DNA of 64,000 bases. Origin: Kaistia adipata DSM 17808 (GTDB lineage: Bacteria; Pseudomonadota; Alphaproteobacteria; Rhizobiales; Kaistiaceae). The stretch spans positions 744,001 through 808,000 of the forward strand of contig NZ_AUHO01000006.1 of assembly GCF_000423225.1 (NCBI RefSeq), given 5' to 3'. A program made the position numbers and the translations under genes. The notes under the pieces are model-generated. The model was not told the origin of the DNA and made no database searches. It saw only the letters and a list, made by a program, of their open reading frames with translations. Positions 43,098-52,252 of this stretch are shown one piece after another (within the stretch, counting starts at the first letter, position 1; every line of letters starts with the position of its first letter).

Positions 43098-45533
43098 TCA
43101 GTACAATCCGCCTGTGCCGGACATCGCCGCTCCGGCGTCGGGCGGGGCCGGATCGCCATAGGAGTCGCTCTGGCCGATGATCGAATAGGTGTCCGGCGGA
43201 CCGGTGCCCGGCTTGAAGGCCTCGAGGATCGTGCCCGGCGCGCCGGCATTGGCGCGCATGCCCGTCTTGCGGTCGATCGGGATCAGCGTCAGCCCTTCCG
43301 GAACGCGGAACGGCACGGCGGCCTTGTCGGCGAGCGCCAGCTTGAAGAAATCGCCGGCGATCGGCGCGGCCATCTCGCCGCCCGTCATGCCGCGGCCCAT
43401 CGGGCGCGGGTTGTCGTAGCCGATGAAGACGCCGACGACGAGATCGGGCGAATAGCCGATGAACCAGGCGTCCTTGTAGTCGTTCGAGGTGCCGGTCTTG
43501 CCGGCGAGCGGCTTGCCGACCTGCTTCAGGACGGTCGCCGTGCCGCGCTGCACCACGCCCTCGAGCATCGAGGTGACCTGGTAGGCGGTCATCGGGTCGA
43601 GCACCTGCTCACGATTATCCTCGATGACCGGCTCGTCCTGGTGGGTCCACTGGTCGGCGGCGCAGGTCTCGCAGACGCGTTCCTCATGCTTGAAGATCGT
43701 CTTGCCGAAGCGGTCCTGGATGCGGTCGATCAGCGTCGGCTTCACCTGGCGTCCGCCATTGGCGAACACGGCATAGCCCGAGACCATCCTCAGGACCGTC
43801 GTCTCGGCGGCGCCGAGCGAGTTCGGCAGATACGGGCCGAGCTTGTCATAGACGCCGAAGCGCTTGGCATACTCGGCCACGAGCGGCATGCCCATGTCCT
43901 GCGCCAGACGCACGGTCATGACGTTACGCGACTGCTCGATGCCGACCCGCAGCGTCGACGGGCCATAGAACTTCTGGGCGTAGTTTTCCGGCCGCCAGAT
44001 CGGCTGACCATAGCCCGGATCGATCTCGATCGGCGCGTCGAGCACGACCGAGGACGGCGTGTAGCCATTGTCGAGCGCCGCCGCATAGACGAAGGGCTTG
44101 AACGAGGAGCCCGGCTGGCGCTGGGCCTGGGTGGCGCGGTTGAACTGGCTCTCCGCATAGGAGAAGCCGCCGTCGAGCGCCAGCACGCGGCCGGTATGCG
44201 GATCCATCACGACCATGGCGCCGCCGATCGCCGGCACCTGGCGCAGCCGGTAGGCGTTGGGCTTGCCGTCGGCGGGCTCGACATAGACCACGTCGCCAAC
44301 GGCGAGCGCGTCGCTCGCGCCGGTCAGCTTCTTGCCGGCGGGCTTGGCCCACTTCATCTCGGCGAACGGGATGACGCCGGTCTCGCGGTCGGCGAGCAGC
44401 TTGCCCGAGCCGTCGCGGCCGGGCTGCAGGCCGATCTGTGCCTCGTCCTTGTCGACGGCGGTGACGATCGCGAGGCGCCATTCGATGATGTCGCTCAGAG
44501 CTGGAACCGCGCCCACCGCGACGCCCCAGTCGCCCTCGATCGCGACGTTCTTCACCGGGCCGCGCCAGCCGCGCTGCTCGTCGAAGGCGACGAGGCCGTT
44601 CATCAGCGCCTGGCGCGCCATGACCTGGAGGCCGGGATCGAGCGAGGTGCGGACCGAGAGGCCGCCGTCATAGAGCGCCTTCTCGCCATACATCTGCATC
44701 AGCTGCCGGCGCACTTCCTCGACATAGTAGTCGGCGGCGAAGATGTGCGGGCTGGTGACGCGCGTCTTGACGCCGAGCGGCTGCGCCTTGGCGGCCTCGG
44801 CCTCGTCGGCGGTGGCGAAGCCATTGTCGACCATGCGCTCGAGCACCCAGTTGCGGCGCTCGATGGCCCGGTCGGCATAGCGGAACGGGTTGTAGTTGTT
44901 CGGGCCCTTGGGCAGCGCCGCCAGATAGGCCGCCTCGGCGAGCGTCAGCTCGTGCACCGACTTGTCGAAATAGGCGAGCGAGGCGGCGGCGACGCCATAG
45001 GAGCCGAGGCCGAGGAAGATCTCGTTCAGGTAGAGCTCGAGGATCTTGTCCTTGGAGTTCGCCTGCTCGATGCGGAGCGACAGGATCGCTTCCTTGATCT
45101 TGCGGTCGAGCGAGCGCTCGTTGGTCAGAAGGAAGTTCTTGGCGACCTGCTGGGTGATCGTCGACGCGCCGATCAGGCGGCGGTCGGACGACAGCGCCGA
45201 GACGTTCTGCAGCGCGGCGCGGGCGATGCCGTAATAGTCGATGCCGGAATGCTGGTAGAAATTCTTGTCCTCGGCCGAGATGAAGGCGGCCTTCACCCGG
45301 TCCGGAATCGCCTGGATCGGCAGGTAGAGGCGACGCTCGCGGGCATATTCGCCGACCAGCTGGCCGTCCGACGCATGGATGCGCGTCATCACCGGCGGCT
45401 CGTACTTCGCCAGCACCTCGACCGACGGCAGACCGCCCGTCAAGCCGGAGACGTACCAAGCCACACCCGCAGCAACAGCCAAGAAAAACACGGCGCCAAT
45501 CCCGAATAAATAGCCGATCAGTCGCAGAAACAT
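43098..45533 (-). CDS. mrcA: Penicillin-binding protein 1A
   Basis: An 811-residue class A PBP building peptidoglycan. One N-terminal membrane helix (residues ~5-28); glycosyltransferase domain ~55-230 with catalytic E88 in EDKNFYQHSGID and the RKIKEAILSLRIE helix; an OB-like insert; transpeptidase domain with the active-site serine in QPGSSFKPFVYA (~475), SRN, and KTGTS (~680). The C-terminal tail is Pro/Gly-rich. In relatives it lies between amiC and prfB; here amiC is upstream but prfB is about 8 kb away. Likely essential in elongation of the wall. Confidence 0.96.
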   Translation of the reverse strand: MFLRLIGYLFGIGAVFFLAVAAGVAWYVSGLTGGLPSVEVLAKYEPPVMTRIHASDGQLVGEYARERRLYLPIQAIPDRVKAAFISAEDKNFYQHSGIDYYGIARAALQNVSALSSDRRLIGASTITQQVAKNFLLTNERSLDRKIKEAILSLRIEQANSKDKILELYLNEIFLGLGSYGVAAASLAYFDKSVHELTLAEAAYLAALPKGPNNYNPFRYADRAIERRNWVLERMVDNGFATADEAEAAKAQPLGVKTRVTSPHIFAADYYVEEVRRQLMQMYGEKALYDGGLSVRTSLDPGLQVMARQALMNGLVAFDEQRGWRGPVKNVAIEGDWGVAVGAVPALSDIIEWRLAIVTAVDKDEAQIGLQPGRDGSGKLLADRETGVIPFAEMKWAKPAGKKLTGASDALAVGDVVYVEPADGKPNAYRLRQVPAIGGAMVVMDPHTGRVLALDGGFSYAESQFNRATQAQRQPGSSFKPFVYAAALDNGYTPSSVVLDAPIEIDPGYGQPIWRPENYAQKFYGPSTLRVGIEQSRNVMTVRLAQDMGMPLVAEYAKRFGVYDKLGPYLPNSLGAAETTVLRMVSGYAVFANGGRQVKPTLIDRIQDRFGKTIFKHEERVCETCAADQWTHQDEPVIEDNREQVLDPMTAYQVTSMLEGVVQRGTATVLKQVGKPLAGKTGTSNDYKDAWFIGYSPDLVVGVFIGYDNPRPMGRGMTGGEMAAPIAGDFFKLALADKAAVPFRVPEGLTLIPIDRKTGMRANAGAPGTILEAFKPGTGPPDTYSIIGQSDSYGDPAPPDAGAAMSGTGGLY

Positions 45534-45853
45534 ATCGCTCGCGTTCCCCGATGGATCGCCTTGCCGGCGACAAGCTCAGGCCGACGAGACGAACCCCGGT
45601 TCGAAATTGGTTGACCCGTCCGACATCCGTCGCCTCGCGGGCCCCGAATGTCGCACCACGCCGCTCGCGCTTCTCGCGCGGCCGACGACGGGCTCCGGAC
45701 ACAACCGACCGTTGACCCTGGGCGAAATGCCGGTTCGTCTGGCTTCGATAGACCCAACAAGTCGTTTCTTCCAGTCGATTTGTGGAGAAACTTGGGCGCT
45801 CTCACCGTTTGCGCACCGCCGGACCGCCCCGTGCTCTTCGGGCAACAGTCGCA
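45534..45853. other. Region between amiC and mrcA
   Basis: 320 bp before the mrcA start, probably carrying its promoter. I saw no clear -35/-10 pair, repeat or gene. A T-loop-like GGTTCGAAATT (45598-45608) is not part of a tRNA. Confidence 0.4.
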
Positions 45854-47275
45854 TCACGGCTCTCCGACCTGGGGCGTCACCGGCCCCGAAGCGGCCATGT
45901 CTGCAACCCTGGACCGAAAAAATTCGTCGATGGCCCGACTGATCGCCACCGCCGTCTTGTCGCGCCATTCGGCCGAGGTCAGCAGCTTCTCATCGTCCGG
46001 ATTCGACAGATAGCCGAGCTCGACGAGGGCGGACGGCACGTCCGGCGCCTTCAGCACCATGAAGCCGGCCTGCTGGTGCGGCCGCTTGAACAGGCGCACG
46101 TCGGGCTTCAGTTCCTTGATCACGTTGCGGGCGAAGACGACGGCGAAATTCTTGGTCTCGCGCCGCGCCAGGTCGATCAGGATGTCGGAGACCTCGTCGG
46201 TATCCTCCGGCACGTCGACGCCGGCGAGGATGTCGGACTTGTTCTCGGATTCGGCGATCGATGCCGCCATCCGGTCGGAGGCGCGCTCCGACAGCGTGTA
46301 GACCGTGGCGCCGCGAATATCGGCGCCGGAGAACGAATCGGCGTGGATCGAGACGAACAGGTCGGCGTGCTTCTGACGCGCGAATTGTACCCGGCCGCGC
46401 AGCGGCATGAAGCTGTCGTCCGTCCGCGTCATGGTCACTTCATAGCGCGGATTGGCGGCGAGCTTCTCCTTCAGCTGGTTGGCGAAGGCGAGAACGATGT
46501 GCTTCTCGAGCGTGCCGGACTTGGCGATGGCGCCGGAATCGATGCCGCCATGGCCGGGGTCGAGCACGATGCGCAGCTTGCCGTCATTCGGCGCCGGGCC
46601 CGGCAGGGCCTCCGCCTTCTGCGCCTCGTTCATCCGGTCGCGCGACACGCGCAGCGTCTCGAGGAAGGCGGTGCGCGTGCTGCGCACCAGGTCGACGACG
46701 ACCCGCGCCGGCTGGCCCTTCTCGGCCGGCAGCACGAACGCCTTGTCGACCGCGACCGGCCCCGTGGCATCGAGCACGATGCGCGACTTGCCGGCGGAGA
46801 TCAGGCCGTAGCGAAAGGCGGAGACGAGCCCCTTGCCGCTCTTGCCGGTCTCGGCCGGCAGCTCGAAGTGCATTTCCGGCAGGTCGACGACGACGCGATA
46901 GGGCTCGTCGAGCATGAAGACAGAGACGGCGGCCGGCCCCGAAAGGTCCATGATGAAGCGGGTGCGCGCGCCGTCGCCGACGACCCGCGCCTCGCGGGCG
47001 ACGATCGGGCCGGCGACGGCCGGGGCGCCCTCCCCCGCCTCAGGCGCGATGCCCTCCTTAAGCGAGACATCGCCGGAAAGCGCCGAGCCCTCGGCGGCGG
47101 CGACGCCGACCTCGGCGACATCCTCGTTCAGGGCGAGCCGCGGCGACGGCGACTGCGCCGACGCCGGCCAGGCGATAGACAGCAAGACAATTCCCGTGGC
47201 GAGCAGCCTGCCGGCTCCCAGCCCCATCCCACGCCTGATCCTGCGATCGACGGCTACGCTTCTTGCTGCCTGCAT
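45854..47275 (-). CDS. amiC: N-acetylmuramoyl-L-alanine amidase AmiC type
   Basis: A 473-residue exported amidase that cuts the bond between muramic acid and the peptide stem, used for daughter-cell separation. Signal peptide through AWPASA, an AMIN domain (~80-190, RVVGDGARTRFIMDLSGPAAV) that binds the septal wall, then the Amidase_3 domain from ~235: KLRIVLDPGHGGIDSGAI holds the first zinc His, TLEKHIVLAF the Glu, and LFVSIHADSFSGADIRG the second His. The N-terminus is uncertain; ATG 47275 gives the best basic n-region, while a TTG at 47344 would add 23 residues. Divergent from rne, upstream of mrcA. Confidence 0.93.
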   Translation of the reverse strand: MQAARSVAVDRRIRRGMGLGAGRLLATGIVLLSIAWPASAQSPSPRLALNEDVAEVGVAAAEGSALSGDVSLKEGIAPEAGEGAPAVAGPIVAREARVVGDGARTRFIMDLSGPAAVSVFMLDEPYRVVVDLPEMHFELPAETGKSGKGLVSAFRYGLISAGKSRIVLDATGPVAVDKAFVLPAEKGQPARVVVDLVRSTRTAFLETLRVSRDRMNEAQKAEALPGPAPNDGKLRIVLDPGHGGIDSGAIAKSGTLEKHIVLAFANQLKEKLAANPRYEVTMTRTDDSFMPLRGRVQFARQKHADLFVSIHADSFSGADIRGATVYTLSERASDRMAASIAESENKSDILAGVDVPEDTDEVSDILIDLARRETKNFAVVFARNVIKELKPDVRLFKRPHQQAGFMVLKAPDVPSALVELGYLSNPDDEKLLTSAEWRDKTAVAISRAIDEFFRSRVADMAASGPVTPQVGEP

Positions 47276-47978
47276 CTGCTCGTGTCGTCCGGTGCCAGCC
47301 CCACCTCGCCCCGATATCCGGTTCTCTAGACGATTAGGATGCAATGGTTAAGGGGCGATAACCAGAACGGATCGAATGCCGCTCGTCCACAATGCGAGGC
47401 CACCCCGGCCTCGCCGCGACATGGCCGGCCGAGGGCGGGGCCCGCCCAATATCCTTGCCAAGAATCGCCGCCTTCCATAAAAGGAGACTACGGAATTCAT
47501 CCTCCGGCCGGTTTGCCGCCTTACGTTGCGTGATCGGCACGTACCGAGGAGCACGCGGAGTTGACCGGCCACGTTATCTGGCCGCGCCGATCGAGGGTGT
47601 TCTGGTCACTTTGGTGCACGGCCAGGGGATGGGGACAGGGATCCGGTTCGTGCAGCTCTTCTCTTCATCAGAGCGCACGATGCAGGAGCCTGCGGTCCGG
47701 CGGCGGTGGCGCGGAAGCGTTCGCGGCCGAGTTCCCGTCGGGGTTCGCCCCGGCGGTCAGTTCTTCAAGAGGCTCAAAGCGCGTACCCATGTTTCTGCCG
47801 ACCCCCGACCGTCACGCCAAACCAGGACCGGCCCTCGCCGGCCGCGTGGTGTCGACGGTGCTGGCGCTGGCACGCGCAGGTTCATTTTCCCCCATTACGG
47901 TTCGCTCGCGATCATCACGGCATCGGCGCCTTGCGCCGGCCGGAGTCTTGCGCGGGCGGGCCATGGAGACTTTCCAAT
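47276..47978. other. Long upstream region of rne
   Basis: About 700 bp between amiC and the rne start. Long leaders are usual for rne, where RNase E degrades its own message. TTGACC at about 47561-47566 is a possible -35 without a convincing -10. Several GC-rich palindromic patches are present (for example GGCCGGCCGAGGGCGGGGCC near 47421-47440). No gene supported. Confidence 0.4.
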
Positions 47979-50861
47979 ATGGCCAACAAGATGCTCATCG
48001 ATGCCACCCACCCGGAGGAGACCCGGGTCGTGGTGGTGCGCGGCAGCCGGGTCGAGGAGTTCGACTTCGAGTCCGCCAGCCGCAAGCAGCTGCGCGGTAA
48101 CATCTACCTCGCCAAGGTCACCCGCGTCGAACCTTCGCTGCAGGCGGCCTTCGTCGAATATGGTGGCAACCGCCACGGCTTCCTCGCCTTCTCCGAAATC
48201 CACCCCGATTACTACCAGATTCCGGTCGCCGACCGTCAGGCGCTGATCGAGGCCGAGGAGCAGGAAGAGCGCGAGGCCGAGGAGCGCGCCGCCGCCAAGG
48301 CGAAGAACGGACGCCGGCGCAGCCGCTCCGCCGCCGCCAAGGCGGCCGACGAGATGCGCTCGGGCGAGGTCCAGGCCGACGGCGAGACCGCAGAGGCGCA
48401 CGACGGCGAGCATCACGACGACGGCGAAGCGCATCACGACGATCACCATGACGTCGAGGCGCAGGATGCCGGCTCGCATGGCGACGATCACCACGACGAC
48501 CATGCCGTCGAGGCGTCGCACGACGACGCCGCGCATGGCGAGGACAACGCCCCGGCCGAGGCTTCCGCTTCGGACGCCGAGGCCGTGTCGGACGAGCATC
48601 ACGACGACCACCACTCCGAGCTGGACGCGCCCGCTTCCGACCACAGCGTCGAGGAGATCGGCGGCGACGAAGAGCATGACGAGGACGCCGTCGACACGGT
48701 CGGCGCCGAGGACGCGCTCGAGGAGCTGCCGGAACGGCGCCGTGCCCGCGCCCGCCAGTACAAGATCCAGGAAGTGATCAAGCGCCGCCAGGTGCTGCTC
48801 GTCCAGGTCGTCAAGGAAGAGCGTGGCAACAAGGGCGCCGCGCTCACCACCTATCTGTCGCTCGCCGGCCGCTACTCGGTCCTGATGCCGAACACGGCGC
48901 GGGGCGGCGGCATCTCGCGCAAGATCACCAACACCGCCGACCGCAAGCGCCTGAAGGAGGTAGCCGCCGACCTCGAGGTGCCGGAAGGCATGGGCGTCAT
49001 CCTCCGCACCGCCGGCGCCAGCCGCACCAAGGCCGAGGTGAAGCGCGACTTCGAATATCTGCTGCGCCTCTGGGAGAACGTCCGCGAGCTGACCCTGCGC
49101 TCGGCCGCACCGACGCTCGTCTACGAGGAAGGCAGCCTGATCAAGCGGTCGATCCGCGATCTCTACAACAAGGACATCGACGAGGTTCTCGTCGCCGGCG
49201 ACGAAGGCTATCGCGAGGCCAAGGACTTCATGCGCATGCTCATGCCGAGCCATGCCAAGAACGTCCAGCCCTACCGCGAGAGCCAGCCGATCTTTGCCCG
49301 CACCGGCATCGAGGCGCAGCTCGACGCGATGTTCTCGCCGCAGGTGACGCTGAAGTCCGGCGGCTACATCGTCATCAACCAGACCGAGGCGCTCGTCGCG
49401 ATCGACGTCAACTCGGGCCGCTCGACGCGCGAGCACAACATCGAGGACACCGCCTACCAGACGAACCTGGAGGCCGCCGAGGAGGTGGCGCGCCAGCTCC
49501 GCCTGCGCGACCTCGCCGGCCTGATCGTCGTCGACTTCATCGACATGGAGGAGAAGCGCAACAACCGGGCGGTCGAGCGCAAGCTCAAGGACGCGCTGAA
49601 GAACGACCGCGCCCGCATCCAGGTCGGCCGGATCTCGCATTTCGGCCTGCTCGAGATGTCGCGCCAGCGCCTGCGCACCGGCGTCGTCGAGAGCTCGGTC
49701 GAGACCTGCCCGCACTGCCACGGCACCGGCTATGTCCGCGCGCCGGCTTCGGTGGCGCTGCATGTGCTGCGTTCGCTCGAGGACAACCTCCTCAAGAGCG
49801 CCACGCACAACCTGACGATCCGCACCAAGACCGTCGTCGCGCTCTACATCCTGAACCAGAAGCGCAACCACCTGGCCGAGATCGAGGCGCGCTTCGGCAT
49901 CGCCATCACCGTGCTCGCCGACGAGAACGTCAACTCCGCCCAGCACTATGTGCTCGAGCGGGGCGAGGCCGTCGCGCCGCGCGATAGCGCGCCGGCTGCC
50001 CTGCCCTCGCCGATCGTCCATCCCGACACGGTCCATCCGGTCGAGGAAGAGATCGAGGAGATCGCCGCCGACGAGACCGAGGTCGAGGCAGCTGGTGAGG
50101 AAGAGGCCGCGCGCGCCGATGAAGGCGGTCGCCGCAAGCGCCGTCGCCGTCGCCGCCGTCGCGGCGGCGAGGCTGGCTCGAGCCAGGATGCCTCGGCCGG
50201 CGAAGCGGGCGACGAGGATGAGGATGGCGAGTCGGCGGACACCGCCGGTGACGAATCCGCTCACGAAGCTTCCGACGAAGGCGCCGAAGCCGATGGCGAC
50301 GGTGAAGGCCAGGATCACGACGAGAACGGCGAGCCCCGCCGTCGCCGTCGTCGCGGCCGCCGCGGTGGTCGTCGCGGTCGTCGTGGTGCCGAGGGTGAAG
50401 GCGAGAGCGCCGAGGGCGAGGGTGAAGGCGCGGCCGAAGGCCATGCGCTGGAGCTCGACGAAACCGGCGAGGTCATCTCCGAGGGCTTCGTCGAGGTCGA
50501 GGAGCACGGCATTCGCGATGTCGAGCCGGAAGATGCCGGCGAGCGCCTGATCGCCGCCGACATCCCGGTCGCCGACATCGGCGACATGAGCCAGCCTTTC
50601 CTGGACGAGATCGGCGACGAGCCGGCGCTCGACATGCCGGAGCTCGGCGACAACGAGGACGACGCCCCGGCCGACGAGCGGCCCGACCTGACGGTCGTCT
50701 CGGAAGAGGCGATCGCCGCCGAGGACACCGGCGTGGCCGAAGAGGCCGCGACGGCGGAACCCGTCGAGGCGGCGCCGGCGCCCGCTCCGGTCGTCGAGTC
50801 CCAGCCCGAGGACGACCGCCCGAAGCGTGGCGGCTGGTGGCAGCGCCGCTCGTTCTTCTGA
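47979..50861 (+). CDS. rne: Ribonuclease E
   Basis: A 960-residue endoribonuclease, core of the RNA degradosome. The start is ATG 47979 (MANKMLIDATHPEETRVVVV). The S1 domain (~35-265) is split by a ~160-residue insertion (~95-255) that becomes extremely rich in His and Asp (DGEHHDDGEAHHDDHHD). Then the 5' sensor, the DNase I-like catalytic part with acidic residues D476 (VAIDVNSGR) and D519 (GLIVVDFIDME), and the Zn-link C577/C580 in CPHCHGTG. The C-terminal ~250 residues are disordered, with Arg/Lys clusters (RRKRRRRRRR) for RNA binding, and an end RGGWWQRRSFF typical of alphaproteobacteria. Confidence 0.96.
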   Translation: MANKMLIDATHPEETRVVVVRGSRVEEFDFESASRKQLRGNIYLAKVTRVEPSLQAAFVEYGGNRHGFLAFSEIHPDYYQIPVADRQALIEAEEQEEREAEERAAAKAKNGRRRSRSAAAKAADEMRSGEVQADGETAEAHDGEHHDDGEAHHDDHHDVEAQDAGSHGDDHHDDHAVEASHDDAAHGEDNAPAEASASDAEAVSDEHHDDHHSELDAPASDHSVEEIGGDEEHDEDAVDTVGAEDALEELPERRRARARQYKIQEVIKRRQVLLVQVVKEERGNKGAALTTYLSLAGRYSVLMPNTARGGGISRKITNTADRKRLKEVAADLEVPEGMGVILRTAGASRTKAEVKRDFEYLLRLWENVRELTLRSAAPTLVYEEGSLIKRSIRDLYNKDIDEVLVAGDEGYREAKDFMRMLMPSHAKNVQPYRESQPIFARTGIEAQLDAMFSPQVTLKSGGYIVINQTEALVAIDVNSGRSTREHNIEDTAYQTNLEAAEEVARQLRLRDLAGLIVVDFIDMEEKRNNRAVERKLKDALKNDRARIQVGRISHFGLLEMSRQRLRTGVVESSVETCPHCHGTGYVRAPASVALHVLRSLEDNLLKSATHNLTIRTKTVVALYILNQKRNHLAEIEARFGIAITVLADENVNSAQHYVLERGEAVAPRDSAPAALPSPIVHPDTVHPVEEEIEEIAADETEVEAAGEEEAARADEGGRRKRRRRRRRRGGEAGSSQDASAGEAGDEDEDGESADTAGDESAHEASDEGAEADGDGEGQDHDENGEPRRRRRRGRRGGRRGRRGAEGEGESAEGEGEGAAEGHALELDETGEVISEGFVEVEEHGIRDVEPEDAGERLIAADIPVADIGDMSQPFLDEIGDEPALDMPELGDNEDDAPADERPDLTVVSEEAIAAEDTGVAEEAATAEPVEAAPAPAPVVESQPEDDRPKRGGWWQRRSFF

Positions 50862-50891
50862 GAACGCGCACGGCGATCACGAGACAAGAAG

Positions 50892-50916
50892 AGGCCCGGC
50901 ACCTGCCGGGCCTTTT
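50892..50916 (+). terminator. Terminator of rne
   Basis: AGGCCCGGC-ACCT-GCCGGGCCT followed by TTTT, 30 bp after the stop codon. Confidence 0.9.
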
Positions 50917-51081
50917 CCGTTGGCGCCCCAGCCGCCGTTTCGCCGCCGGAGGCCTCGGCGCAGCCGCGACGGATGCGCGCAAGAAGGGTGCGAAGCCCCC
51001 GCGAAATCCGCCGTAGCCTTTGACTTGCCGGCGCCGCGGCTGCATAAGCAGGGCAACGAATTGTCGAGATGAGGGTCACAA

Positions 51082-51489
51082 ATGGGCTGGTTCCTGACCG
51101 AGCTGTTCACCTGGTGGAACGGCCAGACCATGGGCACGCGCTGGTTCACCCGCCGCAAGGGCGAGAAGGTCGGCACGGACGAACTCGGCAACACCTATTA
51201 CCGCACGCCGGACAAGGCCTGCACCGCCGGCGGTTTCCCCGAGCGGCGCTGGGTCGTCTACCACGGCTATGCCGAGGCGTCGGCGATCCCCCCCGGCTGG
51301 CACGGCTGGATGCATCACCGCGTCGAGAACCCGCCGACCAAGACCAGCTACACGCCCCGCGCCTGGCAGAAGCCGCATGTCGCCAACCTGACCGGCTCGG
51401 CCGCCGCCTACCGCCCCAAGGGATCGATCGTCGGCGCCGACCAGCGTCCGCGCTCGACCGGCGACTACGAGGCCTGGACGCCGCAATAG
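51082..51489 (+). CDS. NDUFA12 family complex I accessory protein
   Basis: A 135-residue protein. GTRWFTRRKGEKVGTDELGNTYYR and RRWVVYHGYAEASAIPPGWHGWMHH are the hallmarks of NDUFA12/B17.2 proteins, which associate with NADH:ubiquinone oxidoreductase in mitochondria and alphaproteobacteria. A C-terminal Pro-rich tail ends YEAWTPQ. The gene is monocistronic (terminator at 51531-51560) and separate from the nuo genes, as is usual. Confidence 0.94.
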   Translation: MGWFLTELFTWWNGQTMGTRWFTRRKGEKVGTDELGNTYYRTPDKACTAGGFPERRWVVYHGYAEASAIPPGWHGWMHHRVENPPTKTSYTPRAWQKPHVANLTGSAAAYRPKGSIVGADQRPRSTGDYEAWTPQ

Positions 51490-51530
51490 CGCGCCCGCCC
51501 CGCCAACCGGCGCAGCATCACGTTTTCGAG

Positions 51531-51560
51531 AGCCCTCCCCGCGGAGGGCTTTCTGCTTTT
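51531..51560 (+). terminator. Terminator of NDUFA12 gene
   Basis: AGCCCTCC-CCGC-GGAGGGCT followed by the T-rich TTCTGCTTTT. Confidence 0.85.
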
Positions 51561-51903
51561 CAGGCCACAGGGACATCCCGGCGCGGCGATTCGCGGCGCG
51601 GCGCTCCGCCCGCCGCGACCCGTTCCCGCCCCTCTTCCGCGCCATCTTGGCCGGTTCCTGCGGTTTCCGATTTTCAAGATCGCGCCGGCCACAGTCGACG
51701 CGATTCGCTCGGTCTGTGGAGATTGAGGATAAGGCGCGGGGCGCCCAGGCGGCCCCTCGGGGTGGTCGAGCGGCCACACCCATCGAGTAAGGCTTTGTTA
51801 ATCCTGCAACTCCCGCTCCAGCGCCGACGACGGGGCCCCGGCGATGCCGATCGGCGGCGCGATGTCCAGATCTAGCCAGCAAACTATCCACCGCCACTAT
51901 TCC

Positions 51904-51933
51904 TTGACGCTTTTGTCGGACTCGGACTAATTT
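51904..51933 (+). promoter_or_regulatory. Promoter candidate for nrdJ
   Basis: -35 TTGACG (51904-51909), 18-bp spacer, -10 TAATTT (51928-51933). It would give a leader of over 300 bases in which the NrdR-like box lies. Confidence 0.4.
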
Positions 51934-52094
51934 CCGCCTAGAGTTGGAATGCGCCCTGGGCCGCTCGGCCCGGATTTCCAGAAACATCGATAGCGGCTTC
52001 GGCAAACGGCGGACGGGTAGACTCCCTTCGCCGTGCCGGCGCCCTATTGTGTTGCGGATCGGGCGTTCGCGGCGACGTGACATTCCGTGTGTAG

Positions 52095-52110
52095 ACACTA
52101 TATTTAGAGC
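52095..52110. promoter_or_regulatory. NrdR box candidate
   Basis: ACACTATATTTAGAGC matches the NrdR consensus ACACWATATATWGTGT at 13 of 16 positions, in front of a ribonucleotide reductase gene. NrdR sites normally come in pairs about 31 bp apart; a second good copy was not found. Confidence 0.5.
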
Positions 52111-52252
52111 TTCAGCGTATCTTGAGCACAAGATGATGGACGGCTAGAACCTCCATCCGCGTGGAATGCGTTGAACAAGGGACAGAGCCGGGCTTGAGGT
52201 CCGGCCGGCGGCGCGACTGGGTGCGCCGCTTGCACACAAGGGGCTTGAGACG

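Larger units (their letters stand above)
51490..52252. other. Long upstream region of nrdJ
   Basis: 763 bp. Holds the NDUFA12 terminator (51531-51560), a promoter candidate (51904-51933) and an NrdR-box-like site (52095-52110). No cobalamin riboswitch signature was recognised, though the gene product uses B12. No further gene supported. Confidence 0.5.

Noticed and set aside
45595-45612. GGTTCGAAATT resembling a tRNA T-loop
   Set aside because: No matching stems or CCA-side acceptor; isolated motif.
47895-50507. Long minus-strand open frame opposite rne
   Set aside because: Shadow of rne; low-complexity protein without a ribosome site.
51490-52252. Cobalamin riboswitch before the B12-dependent reductase
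   Set aside because: Looked for the conserved B12-box region and found nothing convincing.
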